Positions 13,745 through 21,875 of a DNA stretch of 22,256 nucleotides are shown one piece after another. The stretch covers positions 1 to 22,256 of IMG/VR virus record IMGVR_UViG_3300027851_001173, one strand, 5' to 3'. How positions within the stretch are numbered: the stretch's first letter is position 1; the number at the start of each line of letters is the position of its first letter. A program made the position numbers and the translations under genes. The DNA is from a virus. The notes beneath the pieces were generated by a model. It was not told where the DNA came from. It saw nothing but the letters and a program-made list of their open reading frames with translations, and did no database searches.

Positions 13745-13971
13745 CAGACACGACGCCCACGGCAGTGCCGACAAAGCCTTGGTACCGATCCAAGACGATG
13801 TGGTTTAACACCCTGGTGGCCATTGCTGCTGCAGCCGAGACACAGGTCCAGCTGCTGCAGCCAATGCTGCCAATCAATGTCTATCAGCTCATCGTGTTTG
13901 TGCTGGTGATAGGCAATGCAGCGCTGCGGGTAATCAGCGCCGCACGCATCTCGATGGGGGTGCTCAAGTGA
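13741..13971 (+). CDS. holin-like membrane protein
   Basis: A 76-residue protein with two hydrophobic segments (about residues 20-37 and 47-64), a polar N-terminus of about 18 residues with KPWYRSKTMWFNTL, and a short basic C-terminus. The pattern W-x-SKT-x-W-x-N at the start of the first segment is common in small phage holins. It lies between endolysin and spanin, overlapping both by 4 bases. It should form the inner-membrane lesion that releases the endolysin. Topology is inferred, not shown. Confidence 0.7.
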   Translation: MTDTTPTAVPTKPWYRSKTMWFNTLVAIAAAAETQVQLLQPMLPINVYQLIVFVLVIGNAALRVISAARISMGVLK

Positions 13972-14585
13972 TCGCGTCTGGCCTGGCTTTGTTCAACCAG
14001 GTGCGCAAGGCGCCAGGTGTGGCCCTGGCTGCATTGGGCGCCATTGCTGCGATGTGCGCGCTGTCGTGGTGTTGGGGCCTGGCTGTCGGTCAGGCACGCA
14101 CTGAAGGCCTGGTAAGCAAGCGCCAGTTGACCGATGTTCAGAAGGCCCTCACCGACTACCAGGAACGCGTGCGCGAGGGTGAGCGTGCAGCAGCTGGGCT
14201 GCGTGATGAGCTGGCGGCGCGCGATGAACAGGTCAAGTCCCTGAAATGGAGTTTGCGAAATGTGCCCAAGTTGGTTGCGACCGAGGCGTGCCCTCGGCCT
14301 GGTGATGTGCGCCTGTCTGTCGGCGCTGTGCGCCTGTACGACAGCGCCCTCGGTGGTGACAGTGAGCAGTTGCCCCGAGGTGCCTGCGGAGCTGCTGCGG
14401 GAGACCCCGCCGCCAGTGACGCTGTCGGCCAGCCAGCCTGCGCTGCAGACAGCACCGCGTCAGACATCACGCTGAGCCAGTTCCAGGACGTGTCTCAAAC
14501 CAACGCCGAGCGCTTTGGTACGTGCTGGACATCGCTGCAGCGGTTGAGAGAGTTTTTGAAGGCCCGGCAAAACGCTGGGCACTGA
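13968..14585 (+). CDS. Rz: Rz-like inner-membrane spanin subunit
   Basis: A 205-residue protein with one N-terminal membrane segment (about residues 16-41, GVALAALGAIAAMCALSWCWGLAVG). A periplasmic coiled coil (45-95, with TDVQKALTDYQERVREGERAAAGLRDELAARDEQV) follows, then a Cys/Ala-rich part and a helical end. This is the layout of the inner-membrane i-spanin, which with Rz1 disrupts the outer membrane at lysis. The start is a GTG overlapping the holin stop (GTGA). The part after residue 97 is constrained by the nested Rz1 frame, which may explain its odd composition. It is longer than lambda Rz (about 150 residues). Confidence 0.75.
   Translation: MIASGLALFNQVRKAPGVALAALGAIAAMCALSWCWGLAVGQARTEGLVSKRQLTDVQKALTDYQERVREGERAAAGLRDELAARDEQVKSLKWSLRNVPKLVATEACPRPGDVRLSVGAVRLYDSALGGDSEQLPRGACGAAAGDPAASDAVGQPACAADSTASDITLSQFQDVSQTNAERFGTCWTSLQRLREFLKARQNAGH
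14260..14475 (+). CDS. Rz1: nested Rz1-like outer-membrane lipoprotein spanin
   Basis: A 71-residue protein entirely inside the Rz-like gene in the +1 frame. It has an N-terminal signal sequence (basic RPRR, then LGLVMCACLSALCAC) with a lipobox LCA-C. Cys26 would be lipidated, leaving a mature protein of about 46 residues that is Pro-rich (CPEVPAELLRETPPP), as in Rz1. The ATG has GGAG 8 bases upstream. The i-spanin/o-spanin pair spans the periplasm. Complete nesting is the lambda arrangement. Confidence 0.8.
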   Translation: MCPSWLRPRRALGLVMCACLSALCACTTAPSVVTVSSCPEVPAELLRETPPPVTLSASQPALQTAPRQTSR

Positions 14586-14627
14586 GTCGTTTTTCATTCG
14601 CCCAAGGGCAGCATTTGAAAGGTTCAC

Positions 14628-15791
14628 ATGCCACGAATCGGCCAATTTGATCCAGATACTTCGTCGGGCGCAGTTCCTGGCAATGTGCCTGGTTTGATCA
14701 ACAACCTGAAAAGTTCGAACACGTCGGTTTTCCGGCGCATGGTCGCAGGCGCGCGATCTGGCACGCAGCGTAGCCGCCTCTTGGTCGTTGGTATGTCAAC
14801 AGAGGCTGGCGCTGGAGCATTGAACGCGGCTTTGTATACGGCCAATAGCCGCTCTAAGTCCTGGCCTATGCAACTGGCCGCTCGACTCAACGCCGCCGGG
14901 ATCAGCGCAAACGCCGACTACATCTGCGGTGGCGGCAATAGCGCGGCAGCTGCGCTGCCGGCATTTGACAACCGCGTTGCATTCACAAACACAGCGGAAT
15001 ATTTGGGCGCTCGAAATCTTGGTGGCCCCATGTTTCAAATGACTGCCGTATCTGGGGTCATCGTCTTCACGCCAGCAAATGCATTTGACCGGGTCATGAT
15101 GTTGGCGGCACGTGGGGGCACCAACAGTCCGGTAACTATTGCTGGCTCTGCTGGCGGAAATGGCGTTATTGCCACCAATGGATCGGCTGGCATCGCAGCA
15201 GGGGAAGTCGCAGTAACTGCTGGCTCCACTTCGGCGACCCTGACAGCTGGGGCTGGCACTGGCGCCTTTCCATTTGTCATTGGCACACGCGACAGCACAA
15301 AACCCTCTATCGAGGTCATCAACGCAGGATGGGGAGCCGCATCATCTGCAGATTGGGCTGGAACTGTAGGTACCAGCAATATCTGGCTACCGACGGCTGC
15401 GATGACTGCGCTGCTTGACGGCGCAGCACTCAACGGATCTATCGCTGCGTTGGATATCAATGACGCGTTCTTCAATATTCCGATCGAGACTTTCAGGGCC
15501 AACCTGTACACGGTGCTCGCACCGTTGCGCGCTGCTGGCGATCTGCTGCTCAAGTTGTCACCCCAAGTCGATACGGGGCAGGTTTCTCAACTTGTTCAAG
15601 ACGCTTACTGGCAGGTGGTCATTGATGTCGCGCTGGACTTGGATGTCCCCTACATCGATATGCGCGTTGCGCTGCCCAGCCGCGCAGCGGCCTTGGCTCA
15701 AGGGGTCTCGCGAGATGTCTTCCACCAGACTGCCATGGGTTATGCAATTGAAGCGCAGGTGGTCTTCCAGGCGCTGACGTACTTCGCTTAA
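14628..15791 (+). CDS. SGNH-hydrolase-like protein
   Basis: A 387-residue Ala/Gly-rich protein with the spaced blocks of SGNH (GDSL-type) esterases. Block I is LLVVGMSTEAGAG with Ser57 as nucleophile (GDS replaced by GMS). A candidate Asn lies in ALDINDAFF (Asn278), and block V is DVFHQTAMGY with Asp363 and His366. The middle (165-215) is a repetitive Ala/Gly/Thr-rich beta-like region. Such enzymes deacylate sugars or lipids; in a phage it could act on capsule, O-antigen or peptidoglycan. A good ribosome binding site (GAAAGG) precedes the ATG. It sits between the lysis cassette and the packaging genes, not in the tail-fibre region. No signal peptide is seen. Confidence 0.65.
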   Translation: MPRIGQFDPDTSSGAVPGNVPGLINNLKSSNTSVFRRMVAGARSGTQRSRLLVVGMSTEAGAGALNAALYTANSRSKSWPMQLAARLNAAGISANADYICGGGNSAAAALPAFDNRVAFTNTAEYLGARNLGGPMFQMTAVSGVIVFTPANAFDRVMMLAARGGTNSPVTIAGSAGGNGVIATNGSAGIAAGEVAVTAGSTSATLTAGAGTGAFPFVIGTRDSTKPSIEVINAGWGAASSADWAGTVGTSNIWLPTAAMTALLDGAALNGSIAALDINDAFFNIPIETFRANLYTVLAPLRAAGDLLLKLSPQVDTGQVSQLVQDAYWQVVIDVALDLDVPYIDMRVALPSRAAALAQGVSRDVFHQTAMGYAIEAQVVFQALTYFA

Positions 15792-15794
15792 AAA

Positions 15795-16136
15795 ATGAAC
15801 TTCACCGACCCACGCTTCTGGCTCGACCTGGCCCAGTGGTTGATCGTGTTGGCACTGGCTGGCGTGACCTGGTTGCGCAAGCCAGGCGAGCAAGCCACTG
15901 CCGCCGTCAAGGCGCTGGCTGAACAGGTCGAACGTGAACGGCAGGCTCTGGCCATGAAGATCCAGGCGCTTGAAGACCACGTCGCACACATGCCGACAGA
16001 CAAGGAGATGGAGACGCTGCGGGGTGACCTGCAATCGATCGAAGCCCAGCTCGAAGGGCAGCGCGACTTGCTCAAGCGGGTCGAGCGCCAGACCAGTCTC
16101 ATCCATGAACACCTTTTGAACCACCGCGCGAAATGA
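15795..16136 (+). CDS. DUF2730 family Mu-like protein
   Basis: A 113-residue protein with a single N-terminal membrane segment (about residues 9-26, WLDLAQWLIVLALAGVTWL) and a long coiled coil (33-105) rich in Glu, Gln and Leu. This is the design of the DUF2730 family found in Mu-like phages just before the small terminase genes. It begins 3 bases after the preceding stop and overlaps the next gene by ATGA. The function is not established. Confidence 0.8.
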   Translation: MNFTDPRFWLDLAQWLIVLALAGVTWLRKPGEQATAAVKALAEQVERERQALAMKIQALEDHVAHMPTDKEMETLRGDLQSIEAQLEGQRDLLKRVERQTSLIHEHLLNHRAK

Positions 16137-16426
16137 GCTACCAAGACACTGTTTCACAAGACCGCCGCCTGAGCGTGTTGCTGGTGCTCAACGAGTCGCC
16201 AGGCTATAGCTGCAACGCTTTTCTGCTGCAGACGGCTGTGTCTGACATCTACGGGCACACGGCCAGCCTGGATCAGTTGCGCACCGACCTGGCATGGCTG
16301 GCTGAGCAGGGCCTGGTCACGACGAAAACTCATGGCGACGTTGTTGTGGCCACCATGTTGGCGCGTGGCGTGGATGTGGCTGCAGGCCGCACTACGGTGC
16401 CAGGCGTCAAGCGGCCCTTGCCCTGA
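16133..16426 (+). CDS. Mu gp26-like winged-helix protein
   Basis: A 97-residue protein with a winged-helix pattern: RRLSVLLVLNESPGYSCNAFLLQTAVSDIYGH, then SLDQLRTDLAWLAEQGLVTT, then a wing (GDVVVATMLARGVDVAAG). It matches the small ArsR-like proteins that lie between DUF2730 and DUF3486 genes in Mu-like phages (Mu gp26 position). A DNA-binding role in packaging or late regulation is plausible but unproven. Confidence 0.75.
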   Translation: MSYQDTVSQDRRLSVLLVLNESPGYSCNAFLLQTAVSDIYGHTASLDQLRTDLAWLAEQGLVTTKTHGDVVVATMLARGVDVAAGRTTVPGVKRPLP

Positions 16427-16441
16427 GCTGGAGGGGCACGC

Positions 16442-17005
16442 ATGGCCACCAAGCGCAAGTCCACCATCGACCTGCTGGACCCACGCATCCAGGACGAGGT
16501 CAACGCCGCTGTCAAGGAAGGCCGCGCCTCGATTGATGAGATCGTTGACCTGATCAAAGCCATGGGCGGCCAGGCCTCGCGGTCTGCTGTGGGCCGCTAT
16601 GTCAAGAATCAAAGCGAGAAGCTGGAGCAGTTCAAGCAGGCGCGCGAGACCGCGAAGGTGTGGGTCGAAAAGCTGGGCAACGAGCCTGATGGCGACGTGG
16701 GCAGGCTGTTGATCGAGATGCTTCGCGTGATCAGCTACAAGACGATGTCCGAGATGGACGATGTCGGCCCCCAAGACATCATGCTGCTAGGCAAGGCCAT
16801 CAAGGACCTGTCGTCGGCTGACAAGCTCATGGTGGACCGCGAAGCGGCTGTGCGCAAGCTTGTGGCCGCGCAAGCCGCCAAGGTGGCAGAGGCTGTGACC
16901 AATACCGTGCGTCAAGCTGGCATGTCGGCTGAGACCATCGACCTGATCCGCAGCAAGATCCTGGGCATCGGCCAGGATGCGCCTGCCAAGAAGGCGGCAG
17001 CATGA
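16442..17005 (+). CDS. small terminase subunit (Mu gp27, DUF3486)
   Basis: A 187-residue helical protein of the DUF3486 family. The N-terminus has STIDLLDPRIQDEVNAAVKEGRAS followed by a helix-turn-helix (ASRSAVGRYVKNQSEKLEQF, residues 46-65). The C-terminus is helical and ends in Lys/Ala. Small terminases recognise packaging DNA and regulate the large subunit; in Mu-type phages headful packaging proceeds into host DNA. A strong ribosome binding site (GGAGGGG) precedes the ATG. It overlaps the large terminase gene by ATGA. Confidence 0.9.
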   Translation: MATKRKSTIDLLDPRIQDEVNAAVKEGRASIDEIVDLIKAMGGQASRSAVGRYVKNQSEKLEQFKQARETAKVWVEKLGNEPDGDVGRLLIEMLRVISYKTMSEMDDVGPQDIMLLGKAIKDLSSADKLMVDREAAVRKLVAAQAAKVAEAVTNTVRQAGMSAETIDLIRSKILGIGQDAPAKKAAA

Positions 17006-18540
17006 GCGTGATCACGCCGGAAATGCAGCAGTTGGCGAAAGCCATCGACTACCAGTGGGACAAGCGTGCCCCTGCTGTGCTGCTGCCCTACCAGCAGCGC
17101 TGGCTGGCTGACAAAAGTCAGGTCAAGGTTTGCGAGAAGAGCCGACGCATTGGCTTGAGCTGGGCCGAGGCATGTGACGCCGTACTGGAGGCGGCTGCAA
17201 GCGCCGAGGCGGGAGGTGATGACGTTTGGTACATCGGCTATGTCAAGGACATGGCCATTGAGTTCATCCTGGATTGCGCGCAGTGGGCCGCTCACTTTCA
17301 GAGCGTGGCCGATGCGATTGAGGTGAGCGAGGATGTGTTCGTTGAAGGCGAAGAGAAGAAGTCGGTCTTTGCCTTCAGCATTCGCTTTGCCTCGGGCTTT
17401 CGGATCACTGCGCTCAGCTCGCAGCCGCGCAACCTGCGGGGCAAGCAGGGCCGGGTGATCCTGGACGAGGCGGCCTTCCATATCAGCCAGGCAGAGATCC
17501 TCAAGGCCGCGATGGCGCTGCTGATCTGGGGCGGGCGGGTTCATGTGATCAGCACCCATGACGGTGATGACAATCCCTTCAATGAGCTGATCAAGGACAC
17601 GCGGGCGGGCAAGTTCCCTTACAGCGTGCACCGCATCCCCTTTGAGCTGGCTATGGAAGAGGGGCTGTACAAGCGCATCTGCCTGAAGACGGGCAAGGAC
17701 TGGACGGCCGAGGGTGAGGCCAAGTGGGCGGGCGACATCCGTGCCAACTACGGTGATGACGCAGAGGAAGAGCTGGACTGCGTGCCAAAGAACGGCGACG
17801 GGGCCTGGCTGAGCCGTGCGCTGATTGAGCGGTGCATGAGCCTGGACATCCCGGTGCTGCGCCTGGAGAAGAAGGCCGACTTCACTTTCCTGCCCAAGTG
17901 GCAACGGCAAGGCGAGATCAACGAATGGCTGGATGAGCACGTGAAGCCGTTGATCGAGAAGGTCCCGCACGGCCTGATGACATCGATGGGCGGTGACTTT
18001 GCTCGCACAGGCGACCTGACCGTGTTCTACCCGCTTGCTCAGCAGCAGAACCTGAAGCGCCGCATGCCCTTCTTGATCGAGTTGCGCGCCATGCCCTTTG
18101 ACTGCCAGCGGCTGATCTTGTTCTTCCTGATGAAGCGCCTGCCAGGCTTTCGGCATGCGGCCCTTGATGCGCGTGGCCTGGGTGCCCAGATGGCCGAAGA
18201 GGCCGCGCAGGAGTTCGGGCCCTCGATGGTCAGCCAGGTCATGCTGACCGAGGGCTGGTACCGCGAGAACATGCCGCCCTACAAAGCTGCGTTTGAAGAC
18301 TGCTCGATCGAGATCGTTCAGGACGCTGATGTGCTGAATGACCACCGGGCTGTGAAGGTGGTCAAGGGCGTGGCTCGCATCCCTGAACTGCGCACCCAAG
18401 ATGCGGCTAAAAAGAACCGCCACGGTGACTCGGCCATTGCCGGTGCCCTGGCCTGGTATGCGAGCCGCCAGGACGGCGGGCCGGTGGCTGTGGCCAGCCG
18501 TCGATCCAGTCGCGAATCGGTCGATCTGGGCGGGTACTGA
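17002..18540 (+). CDS. large terminase subunit (Mu gp28 family)
   Basis: A 512-residue packaging motor. The ATPase half has a Walker-A-like CEKSRRIGLSW (residues 44-54) and Walker B GRVILDEAAF (150-159). The nuclease half has MGGDFARTGDLTV (Asp332, Asp338), AALDARGLG (Asp389) and RHGDSAIAGALAW (Asp476), the RNase-H-like acidic residues. It pumps DNA into the prohead and cuts when full. Full length for the family and tightly coupled to the small subunit. After it the order is slightly loosened: a 178-base stretch precedes the portal gene. Confidence 0.95.
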   Translation: MSVITPEMQQLAKAIDYQWDKRAPAVLLPYQQRWLADKSQVKVCEKSRRIGLSWAEACDAVLEAAASAEAGGDDVWYIGYVKDMAIEFILDCAQWAAHFQSVADAIEVSEDVFVEGEEKKSVFAFSIRFASGFRITALSSQPRNLRGKQGRVILDEAAFHISQAEILKAAMALLIWGGRVHVISTHDGDDNPFNELIKDTRAGKFPYSVHRIPFELAMEEGLYKRICLKTGKDWTAEGEAKWAGDIRANYGDDAEEELDCVPKNGDGAWLSRALIERCMSLDIPVLRLEKKADFTFLPKWQRQGEINEWLDEHVKPLIEKVPHGLMTSMGGDFARTGDLTVFYPLAQQQNLKRRMPFLIELRAMPFDCQRLILFFLMKRLPGFRHAALDARGLGAQMAEEAAQEFGPSMVSQVMLTEGWYRENMPPYKAAFEDCSIEIVQDADVLNDHRAVKVVKGVARIPELRTQDAAKKNRHGDSAIAGALAWYASRQDGGPVAVASRRSSRESVDLGGY

Positions 18541-18542
18541 CC

Positions 18543-18722
18543 ATGTGTCAACACCCCGCCCAGATCATTTGTAACAAGCCAGGCCGCAAAACGCCGAGGA
18601 TTCGGCGTGGTCTGTTTTTGGCTACCACCCCCGCAGCATGGTCGAACGAGCGCGGCTTAAACGTGCTTAAACCGCCTTCCCGCGTGTTTTCGGGTCGGTG
18701 GGAAGCTCGGGGATTGCAATGA
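18543..18722 (+). CDS. possible 59-residue gene between terminase and portal
   Basis: An ATG 3 bases after the terminase stop opens a frame of 59 residues (MCQHPAQIICNKPGRK ... RWEARGLQ). Its stop overlaps the ATG of the portal gene (ATGA), so it fills the gap exactly in the style of its neighbours. It is basic, with two Cys near the start. Against it: only a poor ribosome binding site, and a terminator-like hairpin lies inside. No family is recognised, so it may be chance. Confidence 0.35.
   Translation: MCQHPAQIICNKPGRKTPRIRRGLFLATTPAAWSNERGLNVLKPPSRVFSGRWEARGLQ
18591..18619 (+). terminator. weak terminator-like hairpin before the portal gene
   Basis: ACGCCGA, loop GGAT, TCGGCGT, then GGTCTG and five T. 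The 7-bp stem is perfect, but the T run starts six bases late, so termination would be partial at best. It may modulate portal expression, or be chance within the possible small gene that covers it. Confidence 0.3.
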
Positions 18723-20212
18723 GCAAGGGAATTTGGGTATCGGATACGGAGTTCGTCCGATTTTCCGAGTCAATGAGCCAGGAGAGCATGACGACGCACC
18801 TGGCCACCAGGCTGCGTGCCGGTGACATGTCTGGCATGTTCGGTATGCTGCCCAACCCAGACCCGATTTTGCGCCGCCAAGGCAAGTCGATCCAGGTCTA
18901 CCGAGACCTGATGGTGGACACCAGCGTGAAGTCCGGCACACGCCGCCGACGCGCTGCCGTGGTGTCTATGGAGCGCGGCTTTGACAGGGAGACCAAGGCG
19001 CCGACTCGGGTGGTCAAGAACCTTGAAGCGATCTATGCCGACCTGCCAATGAGAAAGGTTGCGCGCGAGTTGGTCGATGGGGCGTTCTATGGCTATGCCG
19101 TCGCCGAGCTGATTTGGGGCAAGGTGGGCGGCCTGGTGGTGCCGGTGGACCTGGTCGTCAAGCCGTCTGAATGGTTTGGATATGACGGCAGCAACCAGCT
19201 GGTCATGCGGGAAGCTGCCAGCTTGAACGGCACGCCGGTACCGAACCGCAAGTTCATCGTGGTGGGCAACAACACCAGCTACAACAACCCCTATGGCGAG
19301 CCCGACCTGGCATCGTGCTTTTGGCCGGTGATCTTCCGCAAGGGCGGGCTGAAGTTCTGGGTCACGTTCTCGGAGAAGTACGGTATGCCCTGGGCCGTTG
19401 GCAAGCAGCCACGCAGCGCAAGCCAGGGTGATGCGGATGCACTGGCGGACAAGCTTGACGAGATGGTGCGTGATGCTGTTGCAGTGATCCCTGACGACTC
19501 CAGCGTTGATCTGATCCAGTCTCAGACAACGGCCAACGCGGACATGTACGAGCAGTTGCTGATGTACTGCTCCCGCGAGATCAACATCTCATTGCTGGGC
19601 AACAACCAGTCAACAGAGCAGGCCAGCAACAAGGCCAGCGCAACAGCCGCGTCGGGGGTGGAAGACGAGTTGCGTGACGCTGATGCTGACATGGTCGCCG
19701 GTGGTTTGAGCCAGGTGGCCAAGTGGATCTGCGAGGTCAACTGGCCCAACGCCCTGGCACCCGAGTACGAATTCTGGGAACAGGAAGACGTGGATGAACG
19801 GCTGGCCAAGCGCGATGAAGCGCTCAACAAGGCCGGGCTGAATTTCACCCCTGCCTATTGGCAGCGGATGTACAACCTGCAGCCTGGTGACATTGCTGCG
19901 CCTGCTGCAGCCAAGCCTGCAACCCAACCGGGCCCGGTTGACTTTGCCGAGGGCGATGTGCCACCAGATCAGGCCGCGCTCGATGCGGCGATCGCTGAAT
20001 TGCCTGGCGATGAGATCCAGGCAGCGATGGAGGCCATGCTCAAGCCAGCGCTGGCAGCGATCGCCAAGGTCAGCACACCGGATGAGGTGATGGGCGCGTT
20101 GGCTGAAGCGTTCCCCAAGATGGATTCAAGCGCGCTTGAAGCCCTCATGACACAGGCCTACCTGGTCGCGGACATCGTGGGGCGCCACGGGGTCAATACC
20201 GAGGCCCAGTGA
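18719..20212 (+). CDS. portal protein (Mu gp29, DUF935)
   Basis: A 497-residue protein matching the DUF935 portal family: an N-terminal PNPDPILRRQGK, then SGTRRRRAAVVSMERGF, FYGYAVAELIWGK, FSEKYGMPWAVGK (about 216-228) and SREINISLLGNNQSTEQ (about 285-301). The portal ring is the channel for DNA entry and the site of terminase docking. The C-terminus after about 405 is Ala/Pro-rich and then helical. An in-frame GTG exists at 18698, but ATG 18719 has CGGGGA at a good distance and starts the usual family N-terminus. Confidence 0.92.
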   Translation: MSKGIWVSDTEFVRFSESMSQESMTTHLATRLRAGDMSGMFGMLPNPDPILRRQGKSIQVYRDLMVDTSVKSGTRRRRAAVVSMERGFDRETKAPTRVVKNLEAIYADLPMRKVARELVDGAFYGYAVAELIWGKVGGLVVPVDLVVKPSEWFGYDGSNQLVMREAASLNGTPVPNRKFIVVGNNTSYNNPYGEPDLASCFWPVIFRKGGLKFWVTFSEKYGMPWAVGKQPRSASQGDADALADKLDEMVRDAVAVIPDDSSVDLIQSQTTANADMYEQLLMYCSREINISLLGNNQSTEQASNKASATAASGVEDELRDADADMVAGGLSQVAKWICEVNWPNALAPEYEFWEQEDVDERLAKRDEALNKAGLNFTPAYWQRMYNLQPGDIAAPAAAKPATQPGPVDFAEGDVPPDQAALDAAIAELPGDEIQAAMEAMLKPALAAIAKVSTPDEVMGALAEAFPKMDSSALEALMTQAYLVADIVGRHGVNTEAQ

Positions 20213-21375
20213 TGGACGGCACCGACGTCAAGTTCGCCATCGGCCTGGAGCCCACAGAAGCGGTGCGCTATCTGCAGGGCAAGGGCGTGGCTGTGACGGG
20301 CAACTGGACACAGTGGCTGGAAGGTCAGCATGCACGGGCGTTCACGGTTGCCAATGTGGCCAAGCTTGACGTGGTCAGCGACATCCACACCAGCCTGGTC
20401 GAAGCCCTGAAGCAGGGTCAGACGCTGGATCAGTGGCGCGATGGCCTGATCCCCACGCTGAAGGCCAAGGGCTGGTGGCGCCGCGAAGGCACGGCCAAGC
20501 AGCTGACCGATGCGGGCCGCGTGAACCAGGCCACGGGCGAGATTGCAAAGGGCCTGACAGCGCCGCGCCTGAAAGTCATCTACGAGACCAACATGCAGAG
20601 CGCTTACAGCGCGGCACGTTATGAGCAGATGGTGGCCGGTGCGGCGCGCCGTCCACTGTGGCAGTGGATATCGCTGCAGTACGGTCTCAACAGGCGCCCT
20701 GCCCACGTGGCCATGCACAACCGGGTGTTCAGGTACGACGATGGCCTGTTCAAGACGGTGTGGGCACCGTGCGGCTATGGCTGCAAGTGCCGCATGCGGG
20801 CGTACACCGAGCGAGAGGCTCAGCAGCGCGGCCTGCACGTCGAGAGCACCGCAGGAAAGCTCAGCCAGGTCACCGTGCCGCTGCGCGATGGCAGCATGGC
20901 CCGCGTGACCAGGTACACGGACCCCAGCTTTGGCGCCCAGCGGTTCTTCCAGCCCGACCCGGGCTTCGGCCATAACCCTGCAGCGTCGGTGTGGATGCCC
21001 AGGCTCGGTGATCGGCCTGCAGCGCTGTCTAGCGCGTTTGTGCGCCAGGCAGTGGCCGGGCCTGCGTTTGAGCGCTTCGTTGGCGCAAAGGGCAAGCTGC
21101 AGGGGTCGTTCCCTGTTGGCTTACTTGATGACGCAAAGCCAGGCGCAGACCCTGGTGTGTACCTGGACAGCGAGGAGCTGAGCGCTGGCGTCGCTTCTAC
21201 CATGGCGCTTGATCGACTGCGTTTGCTACCTGACCTGGTCGCGGTGGGTAAGCGCCTGGACGATGGGTCCATTGCCCTGAACGAGCACGACGGCCAGCTG
21301 CTGGCCAGGCTGACCGATCGGGAGGGGTACACGATCGTTTCCGGTCTGTCGTGGAACCCGAGGGCTGCTCGATGA
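20212..21375 (+). CDS. F: MuF head morphogenesis protein with C-terminal extension
   Basis: A 387-residue minor head protein of the Mu gpF (gp30) family. The core includes YETNMQSAYSAARYEQM (residues 124-140), then RPAHVAMHNRVFRYDD (His165, His169) and PCGYGCKCRMRAYT (Cys187, 191, 193). After a linker (about 235-285) a separate C-terminal region (about 289-383) begins with FVGAKGKLQGSFPVGLLDD and ends YTIVSGLSWNP. It resembles the small nuclease-like (barnase/EndoU/RelE-type) domains often fused to MuF proteins. ATG 20212 overlaps the portal stop; a GTG one codon earlier is an alternative. Confidence 0.85.
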   Translation: MDGTDVKFAIGLEPTEAVRYLQGKGVAVTGNWTQWLEGQHARAFTVANVAKLDVVSDIHTSLVEALKQGQTLDQWRDGLIPTLKAKGWWRREGTAKQLTDAGRVNQATGEIAKGLTAPRLKVIYETNMQSAYSAARYEQMVAGAARRPLWQWISLQYGLNRRPAHVAMHNRVFRYDDGLFKTVWAPCGYGCKCRMRAYTEREAQQRGLHVESTAGKLSQVTVPLRDGSMARVTRYTDPSFGAQRFFQPDPGFGHNPAASVWMPRLGDRPAALSSAFVRQAVAGPAFERFVGAKGKLQGSFPVGLLDDAKPGADPGVYLDSEELSAGVASTMALDRLRLLPDLVAVGKRLDDGSIALNEHDGQLLARLTDREGYTIVSGLSWNPRAAR

Positions 21376-21860
21376 TCGAGATTGATATCCCGTATCAGCC
21401 GATCATCCGCGCGCTGCGTGAGCTGATGGGCAACCTGAGCGACCGCAGGGAGTTGATGCGTGACCTGTCGGGGATCATGCACCGGGCCGTTGAGGACAAC
21501 TTCGCGAACGAAGGCCGACCGAAGTGGGTGGCGCTGAGCCCCATGACCATCTCGATGCGCCGCAAGTCGGGCACCTGGCCTGGTCAGATTCTGCAAGCGT
21601 CTGGTCAGTTGGCCGCCAGCGTTCAGCCGTACTCAGATAACGACCAGGCATTGGTGGGCACCAATAAGGCCTATGCCGCGATTCAGCAATATGGCGGGGT
21701 CATCAAACCCAAGACCAAGCGAGCCTTGCGGTTCGGCGGCGTGGTTGTGCGCCAGGTCACTATCCCAGCTCGTCCATTCCTGCATCTGACAGCAGAGGAT
21801 TCACAAGACCTGCTGGACGAAGCCCAACACTTCTTGCAAGCGCAGATTCAAAAGCTGTGA
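21372..21860 (+). CDS. G: virion morphogenesis protein (Mu gpG family)
   Basis: A 162-residue protein of the Mu gpG / tail completion family. Typical blocks are NFANEGRPKWVALSPMT (residues 44-60), GQILQASGQLAASVQ (about 72-86), VGTNKAYAAIQQYGG (about 93-107) and VTIPARPFLHLTAED near the end. Proteins of this family act at the head-tail joining stage. The ATG overlaps the MuF stop (ATGA). It ends 15 bases from the convergent gene on the other strand, with no clear terminator between. Confidence 0.85.
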   Translation: MIEIDIPYQPIIRALRELMGNLSDRRELMRDLSGIMHRAVEDNFANEGRPKWVALSPMTISMRRKSGTWPGQILQASGQLAASVQPYSDNDQALVGTNKAYAAIQQYGGVIKPKTKRALRFGGVVVRQVTIPARPFLHLTAEDSQDLLDEAQHFLQAQIQKL

Positions 21861-21875
21861 CCTAGCGCGTTGCTC

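Noticed and set aside
16912-18423. Minus-strand open frame of 503 codons
   Set aside because: It is antisense to the large terminase, whose motifs are unmistakable. Long antisense frames are expected in GC-rich genes.
20158-20973. Minus-strand open frame of 271 codons
   Set aside because: It lies antisense to the portal end and the MuF gene; no motif, no ribosome binding site, and the plus-strand genes are coupled by overlaps.
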